Notes: a model not told the origin generated them from the letters alone. Numbered from the stretch's first letter, positions 47,594 through 56,497 are shown. The stretch is 64,000 bases of DNA from Catellatospora sp. IY07-71 (GCF_018326265.1 NZ_AP023360.1:1603501-1667500); one strand, 5' to 3'. Numbers and translations: made by a program.

Positions 47594-48922
47594 TTAGTGG
47601 CGCAGGACAGCACCGGCCGTGGAGAGTGCCTTGACCACCTCGGCCGACTCGGAGTAGCCGATGACCAGCACGCCGTCCGGCTGGACCGAGACGATGTCGC
47701 CGGCGATCCGCTCCAGCTCCGCCTTGTCCTTCACGCTGCCGTCATCGGTGATCTGGTAGATGTGCGTCTGCACGTCGATCTCGCTGAGACCGGCCTTGAC
47801 CAGCTCCTTGACGACGTCCTTGGCGAGGTTCGTGCCGTAGTTGCCGCTGTGCGCGACGATCGCGACCTTGCGGTCGCCGTCGCGCAGGATCACGTCGGCG
47901 ATCGCCCGCGCCTGCAGGATGTCGGACGGGGCCGTACGGAAGTACAGGCCCTTGTCGTCGGCGGTGGTCAGGCTCGCCGAGGTGTTGCACGGCGAGAACA
48001 TGATCATGCCGTGCTTGACCGCCTCCGGCAGCGAGGCCAGGGCCACGCCGGACGCGCCGGGACCGATCAGGATGTGCACGCCCTCGGCGGCGTGCTTGGC
48101 GATCGTGGCGGTGGCCACCCGCGGGTCCGTGCCGTCGTTCCCGTCGACCCACTCGACGTTCTTGCCGAGCACGCCGCCGGCCTCGTTGATCTCCTTGACC
48201 GCCAGCTTCGCCGCGGCCAGCATCGGCGGCGCGGTGTACGCCAGGGCGCCGGTCTGCGGCAGCAGGCCGCCGAACTTCAGCGCGACGGCCGACTTGCCGT
48301 CCTTCGCCGGGCGCGGCGGCTTCTTGCCGCTGGCGTTGAGCTCGTTGCCGGTGCCCAGGTACTCCGTCTTGCCGTTGTCGAGCTGGTTGGCCGAGCTGAA
48401 GTGCACGGTGCCGTAGCTGGTCGTCGACGGCTCACCGGCGTCGGTGAAGCCGTGCCGCACGGTGATGCCGCGGTAGGCGATCGACTTGCCGTCCCGGGCC
48501 AGCGTCAGGCAGGACTGGAAGGTCCGGCAGACGATCTCGCCCGAGGTCACGCCGTTGACGTACTGCGCGATCTTGGCCGGCTCGACGGTGCCCGCCTGCT
48601 GGGCCGCCAGCGCGCTGATCATCATCGCGTCGTAGGTCTCGGCCGCGAAGAGGTAGTCCTTCAGGCCCGGCCACACCGCGTTCAGCCGGCTGGTGAAGGT
48701 CTGGTTCAGCTCGGTGAGCGGCAGCGTGCCCTTCATGCCGTCGAGCAGGCCCGCCTGCTCCTTGAACAGGGCGCCGAACTCGTTCGCCATGTTGCCGTCG
48801 GTGCCGTAGAGGTACGCACCCTGGTAGTTCGGGCTCTCCGGATCGTCCTGCGACGAACCGCAGGCAGCGAGCGTGAGCAGCGATACGCAGGCAGCGGCTA
48901 TGACAGCTCGCGAGATACGCAT
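47594..48922 (-). CDS. Branched-chain amino acid-type substrate-binding lipoprotein, circularly permuted
   Basis: 442 residues from ATG 48922 with GGAGG seven bases upstream. Lipoprotein signal ends at the lipobox LAAC21. What follows is out of normal order. Residues about 32-200 (YLYGTDGNMANEFGALFKE ... FAAETYDAMMISALAAQQAG ... GEPSTTSYGTVHF) match the C-terminal half of LivJ-type proteins. A Lys/Pro linker follows. Residues 216-442 (KFGGLLPQTGALAYTAPPMLAAAKLAVKEINEAGGVLGKN ... HILIGPGASGVALA ... IGYSESAEVVKALSTAG) match the N-terminal half. The usual hinge point is where the protein now begins and ends. No permease or ATPase genes are adjacent. Confidence 0.85.
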   Translation of the reverse strand: MRISRAVIAAACVSLLTLAACGSSQDDPESPNYQGAYLYGTDGNMANEFGALFKEQAGLLDGMKGTLPLTELNQTFTSRLNAVWPGLKDYLFAAETYDAMMISALAAQQAGTVEPAKIAQYVNGVTSGEIVCRTFQSCLTLARDGKSIAYRGITVRHGFTDAGEPSTTSYGTVHFSSANQLDNGKTEYLGTGNELNASGKKPPRPAKDGKSAVALKFGGLLPQTGALAYTAPPMLAAAKLAVKEINEAGGVLGKNVEWVDGNDGTDPRVATATIAKHAAEGVHILIGPGASGVALASLPEAVKHGMIMFSPCNTSASLTTADDKGLYFRTAPSDILQARAIADVILRDGDRKVAIVAHSGNYGTNLAKDVVKELVKAGLSEIDVQTHIYQITDDGSVKDKAELERIAGDIVSVQPDGVLVIGYSESAEVVKALSTAGAVLRH

Positions 48923-49050
48923 GAGGGTGCCTCCATGGCGACGGTCCAACGGGCACCTTAGCGTCATTGCCTGGATTGGGGGAGGGGCCATTACGCCCGA
49001 TGGGTGTCGAGTGCTCCGGTACGGTTGCCGCCGCCCGATAGGCTCCCGTC

Positions 49051-49440
49051 GTGACCGTCGATCCAGACCACTCCTTCGAGGACGCCGCTCTCGTACTTGA
49101 CCAGGCATTGGCCGGTGACGGCAGCGCGGTGGCCGGCACCCTCGACAAGGTGGTGCAGCGCGACGGCAGCACGGGTGCCTACAACGTCGCCTGGTGCCTG
49201 GCCGGGGAGCTCGCCGGGGACGGCGTGCGCGCCGGCGCCTGGGCGCTGGACTTCCCCGGCATCGAGGAGGCGGCGTACGACGCCCGCTGGGTGGCCCGGT
49301 TCGTGAGCGCGTACGTCAACCACGACGAGCCCACCGGCGAGGCGCTGATCGGAGCGGCGCTCGCCGACGGCCAGCTCAACCGCTGCCTGCTCACCCTGGC
49401 CGGCTCCACCGTCGCCACCAAGCGCCGCCGCGAGGGCTGA
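49051..49440 (+). CDS. Conserved hypothetical protein, 129 residues
   Basis: Starts GTG 49051, divergent from the binding-protein gene. Soluble, acidic, probably all-alpha (FEDAALVLDQALAGD, AYNVAWCLAGELAGD, WVARFVSAYVNHDEPTGEALIGAALADG). No known domain recognised. It ends before a repeated hairpin at 49470, which likely serves as terminator. Confidence 0.7.
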   Translation: MTVDPDHSFEDAALVLDQALAGDGSAVAGTLDKVVQRDGSTGAYNVAWCLAGELAGDGVRAGAWALDFPGIEEAAYDARWVARFVSAYVNHDEPTGEALIGAALADGQLNRCLLTLAGSTVATKRRREG

Positions 49441-49469
49441 GCGGCGCTGCCGTTTCGCGGCCGGGCGGC

Positions 49470-49534
49470 AAGATCGCGGGTTCGTGTCGGAAAGTGGCGC
49501 TGAACCTCACCGGACGACACGAGACGCCGATCTT
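49470..49534. repeat. Two-tier hairpin repeat, copy 2 (most diverged)
   Basis: Left arm AAGATCGCGGGTTCGTGTCG (49470-49489), right arm CGACACGAGACGCCGATCTT (49515-49534). About 16 of 20 positions pair. Same AAGATCG...TCGTGTC design as copies at 26855 and 50988. It lies between two genes and occupies most of the 141-bp gap. Confidence 0.75.
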
Positions 49535-49581
49535 CGCCGGCACCGTGCAACCTCTGGCCACGTCGGGTCCGTAGAGGGGGC

Positions 49582-50076
49582 GTGACCCGAGACGTGGACG
49601 AGTTCACCGCCTACGTGCAGGCCCGGATGGAGCACTGGCGGCGCACCGCGTACCTGCTGAGCCGAGATTGGCACATCGCCGACGACCTCGTCGCGATCCT
49701 GGCCGGCAAGCTCTACCGGCACTGGCGGCGCCTGCACGCCCTGCCCTACCTCGACGCATACGCCCAGCGCATGCTCACCCGGGTCTGGCTGGACGAGACC
49801 CGCCGCCCCTGGCGCCGCGAGAGAGCCTCCGCCGACCTGCCGGAGGGCGCGGCCACCGCGGGGCAGCGCATCGAGGAACGGGACGCGCTGTGGCGGCTGC
49901 TCGGGGCGCTCGGCCCGCGGCAGCGGGCGGTGCTCGTGCTCCGCTTCTACCTCGACTTCAGCGTGGAGGAGACCGCGGACGCGCTCGGCGTCAGCACCGG
50001 AACCGTGAAGAGCCAGTGCGCCCGCGGCCTGGAGACGCTGCGGGCCCTGGTCGGCCAGAGCGAGGTGGCGCAGTGA
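49582..50076 (+). CDS. SigE-family ECF RNA polymerase sigma factor
   Basis: 164 residues from GTG 49582 after GAGGGGG. Region 2 reads EFTAYVQARMEHWRRTAYLLSRDWHIADDLVAILAGKLYRHWRRL. Region 4 reads LGALGPRQRAVLVLRFYLDFSVEETADALGVSTGTVKSQCARGLETLR, the helix-turn-helix that contacts the -35 element. This is the short actinobacterial SigE group (SigE70), not the mycobacterial stress SigE. The stop overlaps the next start by 4 bases, so the neighbour is probably its regulator. Confidence 0.92.
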   Translation: MTRDVDEFTAYVQARMEHWRRTAYLLSRDWHIADDLVAILAGKLYRHWRRLHALPYLDAYAQRMLTRVWLDETRRPWRRERASADLPEGAATAGQRIEERDALWRLLGALGPRQRAVLVLRFYLDFSVEETADALGVSTGTVKSQCARGLETLRALVGQSEVAQ

Positions 50077-50975
50077 GGAAGGAACTGTTCGACGAGGCCG
50101 TCGGGGTGCCGCCGGTGAGCACGGTCGACCTGACCGCCGTGATGGCCCGGCAGGACCGGCTGCGCCGGAACCGGCGCGGCGCGGCCGCGGTGACCGGCGT
50201 GGTGGCCGTCGCGGTCGCCGTGGCGGTCGTGCTGGGCCTGCCCGGGCAGCTGCGCGCCGACCGGGCACCGGAGCCCGCGATCCCCGCGCCGTCCGTCTCC
50301 GCACCCGCCTCGCCGTCGCCGAGCGTCACAGTCGCCGAGTCCGGCGAGACGAAGGCGGCCCGGGTCGAAGCGGCCTGGCAGCGGGTGCTTCCCCGGGTGC
50401 TGCCCGGCGCACGGTGGCGGGCCGGACGTGACGACCCGGCAGGCCCGCGCACCTACGACAAGACGTTCAAGGCCGCCCCGCCGCCGCTGGCCACCCAGAC
50501 CAACGTCGACGAGCTGAACCCCACTCGGCGGAAAGTGCCGTTGCACACCAGCGTCGCCTACTACGGCACCTTCGGCGTGGTGCGGTTCGGCGGCGTGGAG
50601 AGCGAGCTCTTCTTCGACACACGATGGCGGGCCGTCCTGGAACGCGACTCGGGCAACTGCGCCACCGCGTCCGACGGCGTCTACACCTGCCGGCTGGACA
50701 CCCTGTGCGAGCCGCCGACGACCTGCCGGCAGCAGACCGGGCCGAACGGCGAGCTGATCGTCATCCGGAACCACTCCGAGCGGATCGAGGGACTTCGCGT
50801 GCCGCTCGTGAACCGGTCGGTCCTGGTCCGCTCCGCGGACGGCACCCGGTCGGTCTCCCTGGACCAGGGCAATCAGGTGGGCGGCGACGGCGACCCATCC
50901 CCCAAGACCACCAGGCTCGCCCTCACCGAACAGCAGATGATCGACATCCTGCTGGAGCCGGGGTTGATGATCTGA
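50073..50975 (+). CDS. Single-pass membrane protein coupled to the sigma factor
   Basis: 300 residues from GTG 50073 (GTGA overlap). A short cytoplasmic N-terminus (about 1-38, MRKELFDEAVGVPPVSTVDLTAVMARQDRLRRN) precedes one transmembrane helix (about 39-60), a Pro/Ser/Ala linker and an extracytoplasmic domain with four Cys (NCATASDGVYTCRLDTLCEPPTTC) that may form two disulfides. Anti-sigma function is inferred from position and topology; no zinc-binding HxxxCxxC motif is present. The final codons lie in a 12-bp direct repeat (GGGTTGATGATC at 50961 and 50981). Confidence 0.75.
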   Translation: MRKELFDEAVGVPPVSTVDLTAVMARQDRLRRNRRGAAAVTGVVAVAVAVAVVLGLPGQLRADRAPEPAIPAPSVSAPASPSPSVTVAESGETKAARVEAAWQRVLPRVLPGARWRAGRDDPAGPRTYDKTFKAAPPPLATQTNVDELNPTRRKVPLHTSVAYYGTFGVVRFGGVESELFFDTRWRAVLERDSGNCATASDGVYTCRLDTLCEPPTTCRQQTGPNGELIVIRNHSERIEGLRVPLVNRSVLVRSADGTRSVSLDQGNQVGGDGDPSPKTTRLALTEQQMIDILLEPGLMI

Positions 50976-50987
50976 CGGACGGGTTGA

Positions 50988-51050
50988 TGATCGGGGTCTC
51001 GTGTCAGAACGTGCGGCTGGACCGCATCTTCTGACACGAGACACCGATCA
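50988..51050. repeat. Two-tier hairpin repeat, copy 3
   Basis: Arms TGATCGGGGTCTCGTGTCAG (50988-51007) and its complement (51031-51050) pair at 19 of 20 positions. The inner TGCGG/CCGCA stem is the same as in copy 1. It lies just after the sigma-coupled membrane gene and before the tRNA-Phe 3' end. Confidence 0.8.
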
Positions 51051-51142
51051 CCCGCGAGCAGAGGCCGGACACAGAAAAGCCCCGAGCCGCGGCCGGAGAA
51101 ACTCAGGCGCAGTTCGGGGCGACAAAGCCCGGCGAAGAGCTT

Positions 51143-51219
51143 TGGTGGCCAGGGGCGGGGTCGAACCGCCGACCTTCCGATTTTCAGTCGGACGCTCGTA
51201 CCAACTGAGCTACCTGGCC
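51143..51219 (-). tRNA. tRNA-Phe (GAA)
   Basis: Acceptor arms GGCCAGG/CCTGGCC, anticodon stem TCCGA-CTGAAAA-TCGGA giving anticodon GAA, T arm GGCGG-TTCGACC-CCGCC. The 3' CCA is encoded (51143-51145). Last of three tandem tRNA genes. Confidence 0.96.
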
Positions 51220-51244
51220 GAAACCACCGGGGGTGGTCGTGCAT

Positions 51245-51321
51245 TGGCGGTCCTGACGGGACTTGAACCCGCGACCTCCGCCTTGACAGGGCGGCGAGCA
51301 CTCCGACTGCTCCACAGGACC
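51245..51321 (-). tRNA. tRNA-Asp (GTC)
   Basis: Acceptor arms GGTCCTG/CAGGACC, anticodon loop CTGTCAA giving GTC, T arm GCGGG-TTCAAGT-CCCGT. CCA encoded at 51245-51247. Middle gene of the Glu-Asp-Phe cluster. Confidence 0.96.
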
Positions 51322-51372
51322 TTGCTACTTGCTCTTCCTTGCTACCGGGAGACCTTATCAGGTCCCGGTCCG

Positions 51373-51445
51373 TGCCCCCAACGGGATTCGAACCCGTGCT
51401 ACCGCCTTGAAAGGGCGGCGTCCTGGGCCGCTAGACGATGAGGGC
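51373..51445 (-). tRNA. tRNA-Glu (TTC)
   Basis: Acceptor arms GCCCTCA/TGGGGGC (one G-T pair), anticodon loop CTTTCAA giving TTC, T arm with GGGTTCGAATCCC. CCA is not encoded. First gene of the cluster. Confidence 0.95.
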
Positions 51446-51577
51446 GGCCGAACCATCATCCCACAGAGCTGCGATAAAGCTTGCAGCTGCCATGTGATGG
51501 TGGCTGTTGCTCCCATCCGGCCCCGCCGGAGGCTCGGAAAGCATATGTGACCAGCACCCGTTCCGCCAAATCGGGGG

Positions 51578-52432
51578 TCAGAGCGTGTCGGGCAGGCGGA
51601 TGAGCCGGTACTTCCCGCGCAGGCCGGAGATGATAGTGGGCAGCGCGGCCAGGGTGTTCGCGCGGTCGCCGCCGGCGTCGTGGAGCAGCACCACGCCCCC
51701 GGCGCGGGTGTTCTTGACGACCCGGCTCGCGATGGTGGAGGCGGGCGGGCGCCGCCAGTCCTGCGGGTCGACGGTCCAGTGCAGCGGGCTCATGCCGAGG
51801 CTGCGGCTCACCTTTACCGCGGCGGCGGTCCAGTTTCCGCCCGGATGACGGAAGTAGCGGATCGGGGCGCCCGGCACGGCGGCGTGGATGGCGTCGTTGG
51901 TGCGTTGCATGTTGGCCCGGATCGCGGCCTCGGACCAGGTGCCGAGCTTGAACTCGTGGTTCCAGCTGTGGTTGCACAGCGTGTGGCCCTCCGCCACGAT
52001 CCGCTGAACGAGCTGCGGGTACGCCTTGGCCTGGGTGCCGACCAGGCAGAAGGTGGCCTTGACGCCGCGCGCCTTGAGCGCGTCGAGCACCTTCGGGGTC
52101 CAGGTGGCGTGCGGCCCGTCGTCGAAGGTCAGCGCGACCCCGGCCGAGCCGGTGGTGCGCTGGAGGGTGTACTTCGCCTTCTCCGGGGTGGGCTTGGTGG
52201 TCGGGGCCTTCGTCGGCGCCCGGCTCGGCGTGGGGCTGGGCGCGGCCAGGCTGGGTGACGGGCTGGGTGAGGCGTCGAGCGAGGGTGTTGCCGCGGCCGA
52301 GGCACCGGGGGCGGCACCCGCCGAGGCCGGGTTCCAGGGCGCGGCGGCGGGTTTGCCGCCGCACGCCGCGGACAGAGTCAGGGTGATTCCGGTCACCACG
52401 GCGGCCAGGCCGTGGACGCGTCGGTGCGCCAT
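51578..52432 (-). CDS. Lipoprotein polysaccharide deacetylase (NodB domain)
   Basis: 284 residues. Lipoprotein signal with lipobox LSAAC24, then a Pro/Ser/Thr/Ala-rich wall-spanning linker (about 30-90). The NodB domain (about 95-284) shows VALTFDDGPHATW (catalytic base Asp and metal Asp), LCNHSWNHEF (metal His pair), FRHPGG, WTVDPQDWRR and VVLLHDAGG (catalytic His). Such enzymes remove acetyl groups from peptidoglycan, chitin or xylan; a wall-anchored peptidoglycan or chitin substrate is likely. Confidence 0.92.
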   Translation of the reverse strand: MAHRRVHGLAAVVTGITLTLSAACGGKPAAAPWNPASAGAAPGASAAATPSLDASPSPSPSLAAPSPTPSRAPTKAPTTKPTPEKAKYTLQRTTGSAGVALTFDDGPHATWTPKVLDALKARGVKATFCLVGTQAKAYPQLVQRIVAEGHTLCNHSWNHEFKLGTWSEAAIRANMQRTNDAIHAAVPGAPIRYFRHPGGNWTAAAVKVSRSLGMSPLHWTVDPQDWRRPPASTIASRVVKNTRAGGVVLLHDAGGDRANTLAALPTIISGLRGKYRLIRLPDTL

Positions 52433-52552
52433 ACCCGCTCCCCAGATCGTGCTCCGCGATGCGAAGGGATCTCAGGGTGCCACAGGGGACGCCTGTGGCG
52501 GTATGGGGCGCGAGTCGCGTTCAGGACACGATTGAGATACGCGTCACAAGGC

Positions 52553-53104
52553 TCAGGAGAAGTCGCCGAGCGCGGGCACCGCGACGCCGGTGACGCCGGC
52601 CAGCCACGGCGCGAACTCGTCCGGCTGTTCGGCCAGGCGGCTCAGCAGGTCGGCGGGGTGCACCCAGCGCAGCGCCGCGACCTCGGCGGGGTCCGGGCGC
52701 GGCGGCTCGGTGTCGGCGTCCAGGATGCCGAGCAGCACGTGGTCGTACTCGTCCTCGACACGGCCGGTCGCCGGGTCCTCGGCGCGGTACGCGTACACGC
52801 CGATCTCGGTCAGCTCGACGCCGCGTACGCCGATCTCCTCGGCCAGCCGCCGGGCCGCGGCGGTGACCAGGTCCTCGCCCGGTCCGGGGTGGCCGCAGGC
52901 GGCGTTGGCCCAGCGCAGCGCGAACCGGGTCTTCACCGCGGCGCGCTGCTGCAGCAGCAGCCGCCCGGTGCCGTCCAGCAGGTGTACGGAGAACGCCCGG
53001 TGCCGCATCCCCGGGGCGCTGTGCGCCTGGGCGACGGTGGCCTTGCCGCAGGGGGCGCCGGCCGCGTCCACCAGCTCGACCAGGTCCTCTTCCCGAGACC
53101 TCAT
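52553..53104 (-). CDS. idi: Isopentenyl-diphosphate delta-isomerase, type I
   Basis: 183-residue Nudix-fold enzyme interconverting IPP and DMAPP. Visible: HRAFSVHLLDGTGRLLLQQRA, catalytic Cys C70 in WANAACGHPGPGE, the Nudix-like AARRLAEEIGV and the Glu region RVEDEYDHVLLG. The start overlaps the stop of the crtI-like gene (ATGA), so both are one operon supplying and using isoprenoid units. Confidence 0.94.
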   Translation of the reverse strand: MRSREEDLVELVDAAGAPCGKATVAQAHSAPGMRHRAFSVHLLDGTGRLLLQQRAAVKTRFALRWANAACGHPGPGEDLVTAAARRLAEEIGVRGVELTEIGVYAYRAEDPATGRVEDEYDHVLLGILDADTEPPRPDPAEVAALRWVHPADLLSRLAEQPDEFAPWLAGVTGVAVPALGDFS

Positions 53105-54528
53105 GCGCGTGCTCCGACCACTCGACGTGCCGCCGCCCGGCCCGAGATCAGCACCATGGGTACGCCGACGCCGGGACGGGTGCCGGACCCTGTGAAGACA
53201 ACATTACTCAGGGTTGGATGCAGGTTACCCGGCCGCAGCGGGCCGCTCTGCCGCAGCGTGTGCGCGCTCGCGAAGGGGGTGCCGAAGGCCATGCCCTGCC
53301 GCGCCCAGTCGTCCGGGGTCACCACGTAGGACAGCTTGAGGTCGGCTCCGAAGTCCAGGTAGCCGCGTGCCTCCAGGGTGGCCATCAGCTCCCCGGCGTA
53401 GCGCCGTCCCACCGGGCCGTCCCAGCGCACGGGCGCGGTCCGCAGGTTCGGCACCGGGGCCACCACCTGGTACGTCTGCCGCCCCGCGGGCGCGGCTGTG
53501 GGATCGGTCCGGCTCGGGTTGGTGACCAGGATCGACGGGTCGCTCATCAGCTCGCCGCGGTTGACCACCTCGTCGAAGGTCTGCCGCCAGGAGCGGCCGA
53601 AGTGCAGGTTGTGGTGCGCGATGCGCTGGTAGCCGCCCCGGTCGTCGCGAGTGCCCAGGTGCAGCACCACGCACGACGGCGACGGGGTGAGCCGCCGCAG
53701 CCGGGCCGGGGCCATGCCGGGCAGCAGGCTGTACGCCGCGGGCAGGTCCGGGTTGAGCACCACGGTGTCGGCGGTGAGCCGCTCGCCGTCGGCGGTGTGC
53801 ACCGCCACCGCGCGGCCCGCGCGGGTCTCCACCGAGGTGACCTGCGTGTGGTAGCGGAAGGTCACGCCGTGCTTCTCGGCCGCGGCGGCCAGCGCCCGGG
53901 GCACCGCGTGCATGCCGCCGCGCGGATACCAGACCTCGCTGACCGTGTCCAGGTAGGAGGCGGCGGCGTGGTCACGGCCGGTGAACAGGTTGCGGAAGGA
54001 GAACAGGCGCTGGGTACGCGGGTCGGCGAAGAAGTCGGTGAGCCGCCGCCGGGCGCCCTCCGTGGCCAAGGTGCGCCAGTGCCCGTGCGGATCGCGCCGC
54101 TCGAACTGCTGCAGCCGCCGCGCCCAGCGCTGGAAGCGCAGGTAGCCCGCGGCCTCCTTGCCGCCGCACAGCTTCGCGATGGCGGCGACCATCCGGTCGG
54201 TGTCGGCGTGCACGTCCAGCGTGGTGCCGTCGGGGAAGTGCGCGCGGTACGCCGGGTCGAGGCGGATCAGGTCGACCCAGTCGTGCAGGTGCTCGCCGAC
54301 CGCCGCGAGCGGCTCGGCCAGCAGGTCCGGCGCGGTGATCATGGTCGGGCCGGTGTCGAACCGGTGCCCGTCCAGCTCCAGCACCCCGACCTGGCCGCCG
54401 GGCGCGCCGGAGCGCTCGATCACGGTCACCTCGCGGCCGGCCCCCGCGAGATGCAGCGCGCAGGACAGTCCGCCGAGACCCGCTCCGACCACAATCACAC
54501 GATTTGTCGGTCCCAGTACGGTTCGCAC
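53101..54528 (-). CDS. crtI: Phytoene desaturase (CrtI)-like FAD oxidoreductase
   Basis: 475 residues from GTG 54528. N-terminal dinucleotide motif VIVVGAGLGGLSCALHLAGAGREVTVIERSG, followed by GHRFDTGPTMIT. The C-terminal carotenoid-desaturase signature is NVVFTGSGTRPGVGVPMVLISGRAAARRVV. It may introduce double bonds in phytoene or act on a diapocarotenoid. No phytoene synthase, crtE or cyclase gene is in the window, so the carotenoid role rests on family membership and its pairing with idi. Confidence 0.85.
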   Translation of the reverse strand: MRTVLGPTNRVIVVGAGLGGLSCALHLAGAGREVTVIERSGAPGGQVGVLELDGHRFDTGPTMITAPDLLAEPLAAVGEHLHDWVDLIRLDPAYRAHFPDGTTLDVHADTDRMVAAIAKLCGGKEAAGYLRFQRWARRLQQFERRDPHGHWRTLATEGARRRLTDFFADPRTQRLFSFRNLFTGRDHAAASYLDTVSEVWYPRGGMHAVPRALAAAAEKHGVTFRYHTQVTSVETRAGRAVAVHTADGERLTADTVVLNPDLPAAYSLLPGMAPARLRRLTPSPSCVVLHLGTRDDRGGYQRIAHHNLHFGRSWRQTFDEVVNRGELMSDPSILVTNPSRTDPTAAPAGRQTYQVVAPVPNLRTAPVRWDGPVGRRYAGELMATLEARGYLDFGADLKLSYVVTPDDWARQGMAFGTPFASAHTLRQSGPLRPGNLHPTLSNVVFTGSGTRPGVGVPMVLISGRAAARRVVGARA

Positions 54529-54686
54529 GAATTCATGGTGGCATGATCGTCGCCACGTTCTGCCCGAATGGACAGCGAGCCGCCCTGTTTGCCCGATATC
54601 TGACAACCCGCGGTGACCGCCCCCGAGCCGGTGCGAAATCGGGCGCAGCCCGGCGGCCCGAGGCGCGGTCGCCGCGTCGTCGCGGG

Positions 54687-55216
54687 TCAGTGCAGGTCGC
54701 CCACGATGATGCCGCGGCCGTTGGTGCCGACGTAGACGCGGCCGTGCACGCGCGGGTCGCCGGTGATCGCGGCCCCGGTCCAGGCCCACTGGTGCCGGTC
54801 GTCGTTCACCCGGACCCAGCGCCGTCCGGCGTCGTCCGAGCGGAAGACCCCGCGTACACCGCGCACCTTCGCGCTGGAGAAGACGGCCGGGTAGGCGCGG
54901 CCGGGGGCAGCCTTGCCGAAGCCCACGTTGTCCGCCTCGTCCACGCCCCGCAGCCGTGCGAACGTGGCCCCGCCGTCGGTCGAGCGCCACATGCCGTACG
55001 CGAGGCCGGTCTTGCCGCCCGCGAGCCAGACGTCGCCCGCGATGCCCGGCACGGCCTGGAAGCGCACGTCGCCCTCGGCCGGCAGCCCGGTCGCCGCGGC
55101 GGTGAAGGAGGCCCCGCCGTCGGTGCTGACGTAGAACGTCCCGGCGGCGAAGGCGTACACGGTGCGTGCGGCGACCCGGTCCGACTCCACCCGCGCCCCG
55201 GCGGGCACGCCTTGAG
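54687..55216 (-). pseudogene. GH74 xyloglucanase, 3' fragment cut off by IS30 element
   Basis: About 176 residues equal to the C-terminal blades of a GH74 protein: TFYVSTDGGASF, IAGDVWLAGGKTGLAYGMWRSTDGGATF, VGFGKAAPGRAYPAVF, RGVFRSDDAGRRWVRVNDDRHQWAWTGAAITGDPRVHGRVYVGTNGRGI. It aligns with the end of the intact neighbour at 58324. The first codons read from the minus strand of the IS end are not native. Removing 55217-56497 rejoins it in frame with the 5' part. Confidence 0.88.
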
Positions 55217-56497
55217 TTCTGGTGGTTGTCGCAACACCCCAGTTCAAGGGGTGCGATGGACTTCAAGATCCGTACTGACCGTACGGCGCAGGGGCCGAAG
55301 AAGCTGCGTGCTGAACGGGAGGAATACTTCCGGCTCGTGCAGCAGGGCTATGGCAACAGGGAGGCGTCCCGACGCGTCGGTGTTCATGAACGGACCGGAC
55401 GCGAGTGGCGCAACGGCCGGATGGCCCCCAACCGGCTCCGGGCGCCCGCTCAGGCAGAGCGGGCGCCCGGAGCGTCGTCGAGGTATCTGCAGGAGGCTGA
55501 TCGTCTCCACATCGCCGACCGGCTGCGGGACAAGGCCTCGGTGCGGGCGATAGCCGCAGAGCTCGGCCGCAGCCCGTCCACCATCAGCCGGGAGATCCGC
55601 CGTAATCGGCATCCGGGTAACGGCCAGTACCGACCGTATGCCGCTCAGGCCCGGGCCGACGGCCGCCGACCACGCCCCAAGCCCGGCAAGATCGGAGAGA
55701 ATGCCGCCCTGCGGGACTTCATCCAGGATCACCTGGACAAACGGTGGAGCCCGGAACAGATCTGTCAGGCTCTGCGCAGACGATTCCCCGCGCGGCCGGA
55801 GATGCACGTGGTCCACGAGACGATCTACCAGGCCCTCTACGTTCAGGGCCGAGGCGAGCTACGCCGCGAACTCACCCGTGCGCTGCGCACCGGCCGTGCC
55901 CGTCGCAAGCCGCACCGGCAGGCGGCCAGCCGCCAGCCACGGTTCACGCACCCCATGGTCATGATCAGCGAGCGGCCGGCCGAGGTCGAGGACCGTGCCG
56001 TGCCCGGCCATTGGGAAGGCGATCTGATCATCGGCAAGGACGGCGGTTCGGCCATCGGAACGCTCGTCGAACGCTCCACCCGCTACGTCATGCTCGTCCA
56101 CCTGCCCACCGGCCGCAGCGCCGAACACATGCGCGACGCCCTCCAGGCGACAGTGCAAGCCCTACCGGCCCACCTGGTCCGCTCCCTCACCTGGGACCAG
56201 GGATCCGAAATGGCCGCCCACCACGCCTTCAGCGTGGCCACCGACATTCCGGTCTACTTCTGCGATCCGGGCAGCCCATGGCAGCGCGGCTCGAACGAGA
56301 ACACCAACGGCCTGCTGCGGCAGTACTTCCCCAAGGGAACCGATCTATCCGTCCACAGCCGTGACCACCTCGACGCCGTCGCCGTCGAACTCAACGGCCG
56401 ACCACGCAAAACGCTCGGCTGGGAAACCCCAGCCGAGCGCCTGCGTACACTGCTCGCGGCCTAGACAACCAACCACGTGTTGCAACGACCCCTAGAA
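55217..56497 (+). mobile_element. IS30-family insertion sequence, about 1281 bp
   Basis: Terminal inverted repeats: left TTCTGGTGGTTGTCGCAACAC (from 55217) and the complement of the right end TTCTAGGGGTCGTTGCAACAC (to 56497), 17 of 21 positions alike. One transposase gene fills the interior. No target duplication of 2-3 bp is apparent at these limits, so the exact ends are uncertain by a few bases. Taking out this span restores one GH74 frame. Confidence 0.88.
55256..56464 (+). CDS. IS30-family transposase
   Basis: 402 residues from ATG 55256. N-terminal helix-turn-helix pair (EEYFRLVQQGYGNREASRRVGVHERTGREW and RDKASVRAIAAELGRSPSTISREIRRN) binds the ends. The DDE catalytic domain shows HWEGDLIIGK (D), LTWDQGSEM (D) and GSNENTNGLLRQYFPKGTDLS (E). 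Uninterrupted and full length, so the element may still be active. Confidence 0.95.
   Translation: MDFKIRTDRTAQGPKKLRAEREEYFRLVQQGYGNREASRRVGVHERTGREWRNGRMAPNRLRAPAQAERAPGASSRYLQEADRLHIADRLRDKASVRAIAAELGRSPSTISREIRRNRHPGNGQYRPYAAQARADGRRPRPKPGKIGENAALRDFIQDHLDKRWSPEQICQALRRRFPARPEMHVVHETIYQALYVQGRGELRRELTRALRTGRARRKPHRQAASRQPRFTHPMVMISERPAEVEDRAVPGHWEGDLIIGKDGGSAIGTLVERSTRYVMLVHLPTGRSAEHMRDALQATVQALPAHLVRSLTWDQGSEMAAHHAFSVATDIPVYFCDPGSPWQRGSNENTNGLLRQYFPKGTDLSVHSRDHLDAVAVELNGRPRKTLGWETPAERLRTLLAA

Noticed and set aside
51143-51445. tRNA cluster as an integration site for a genomic island
   Set aside because: No integrase gene and no repeated tRNA 3' end were found nearby.
53101-55266. Extended N-terminus of the crtI-like protein up to 55266
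   Set aside because: The upstream part runs antisense into the GH74 fragment. The dinucleotide-binding motif fits a start at GTG 54528.
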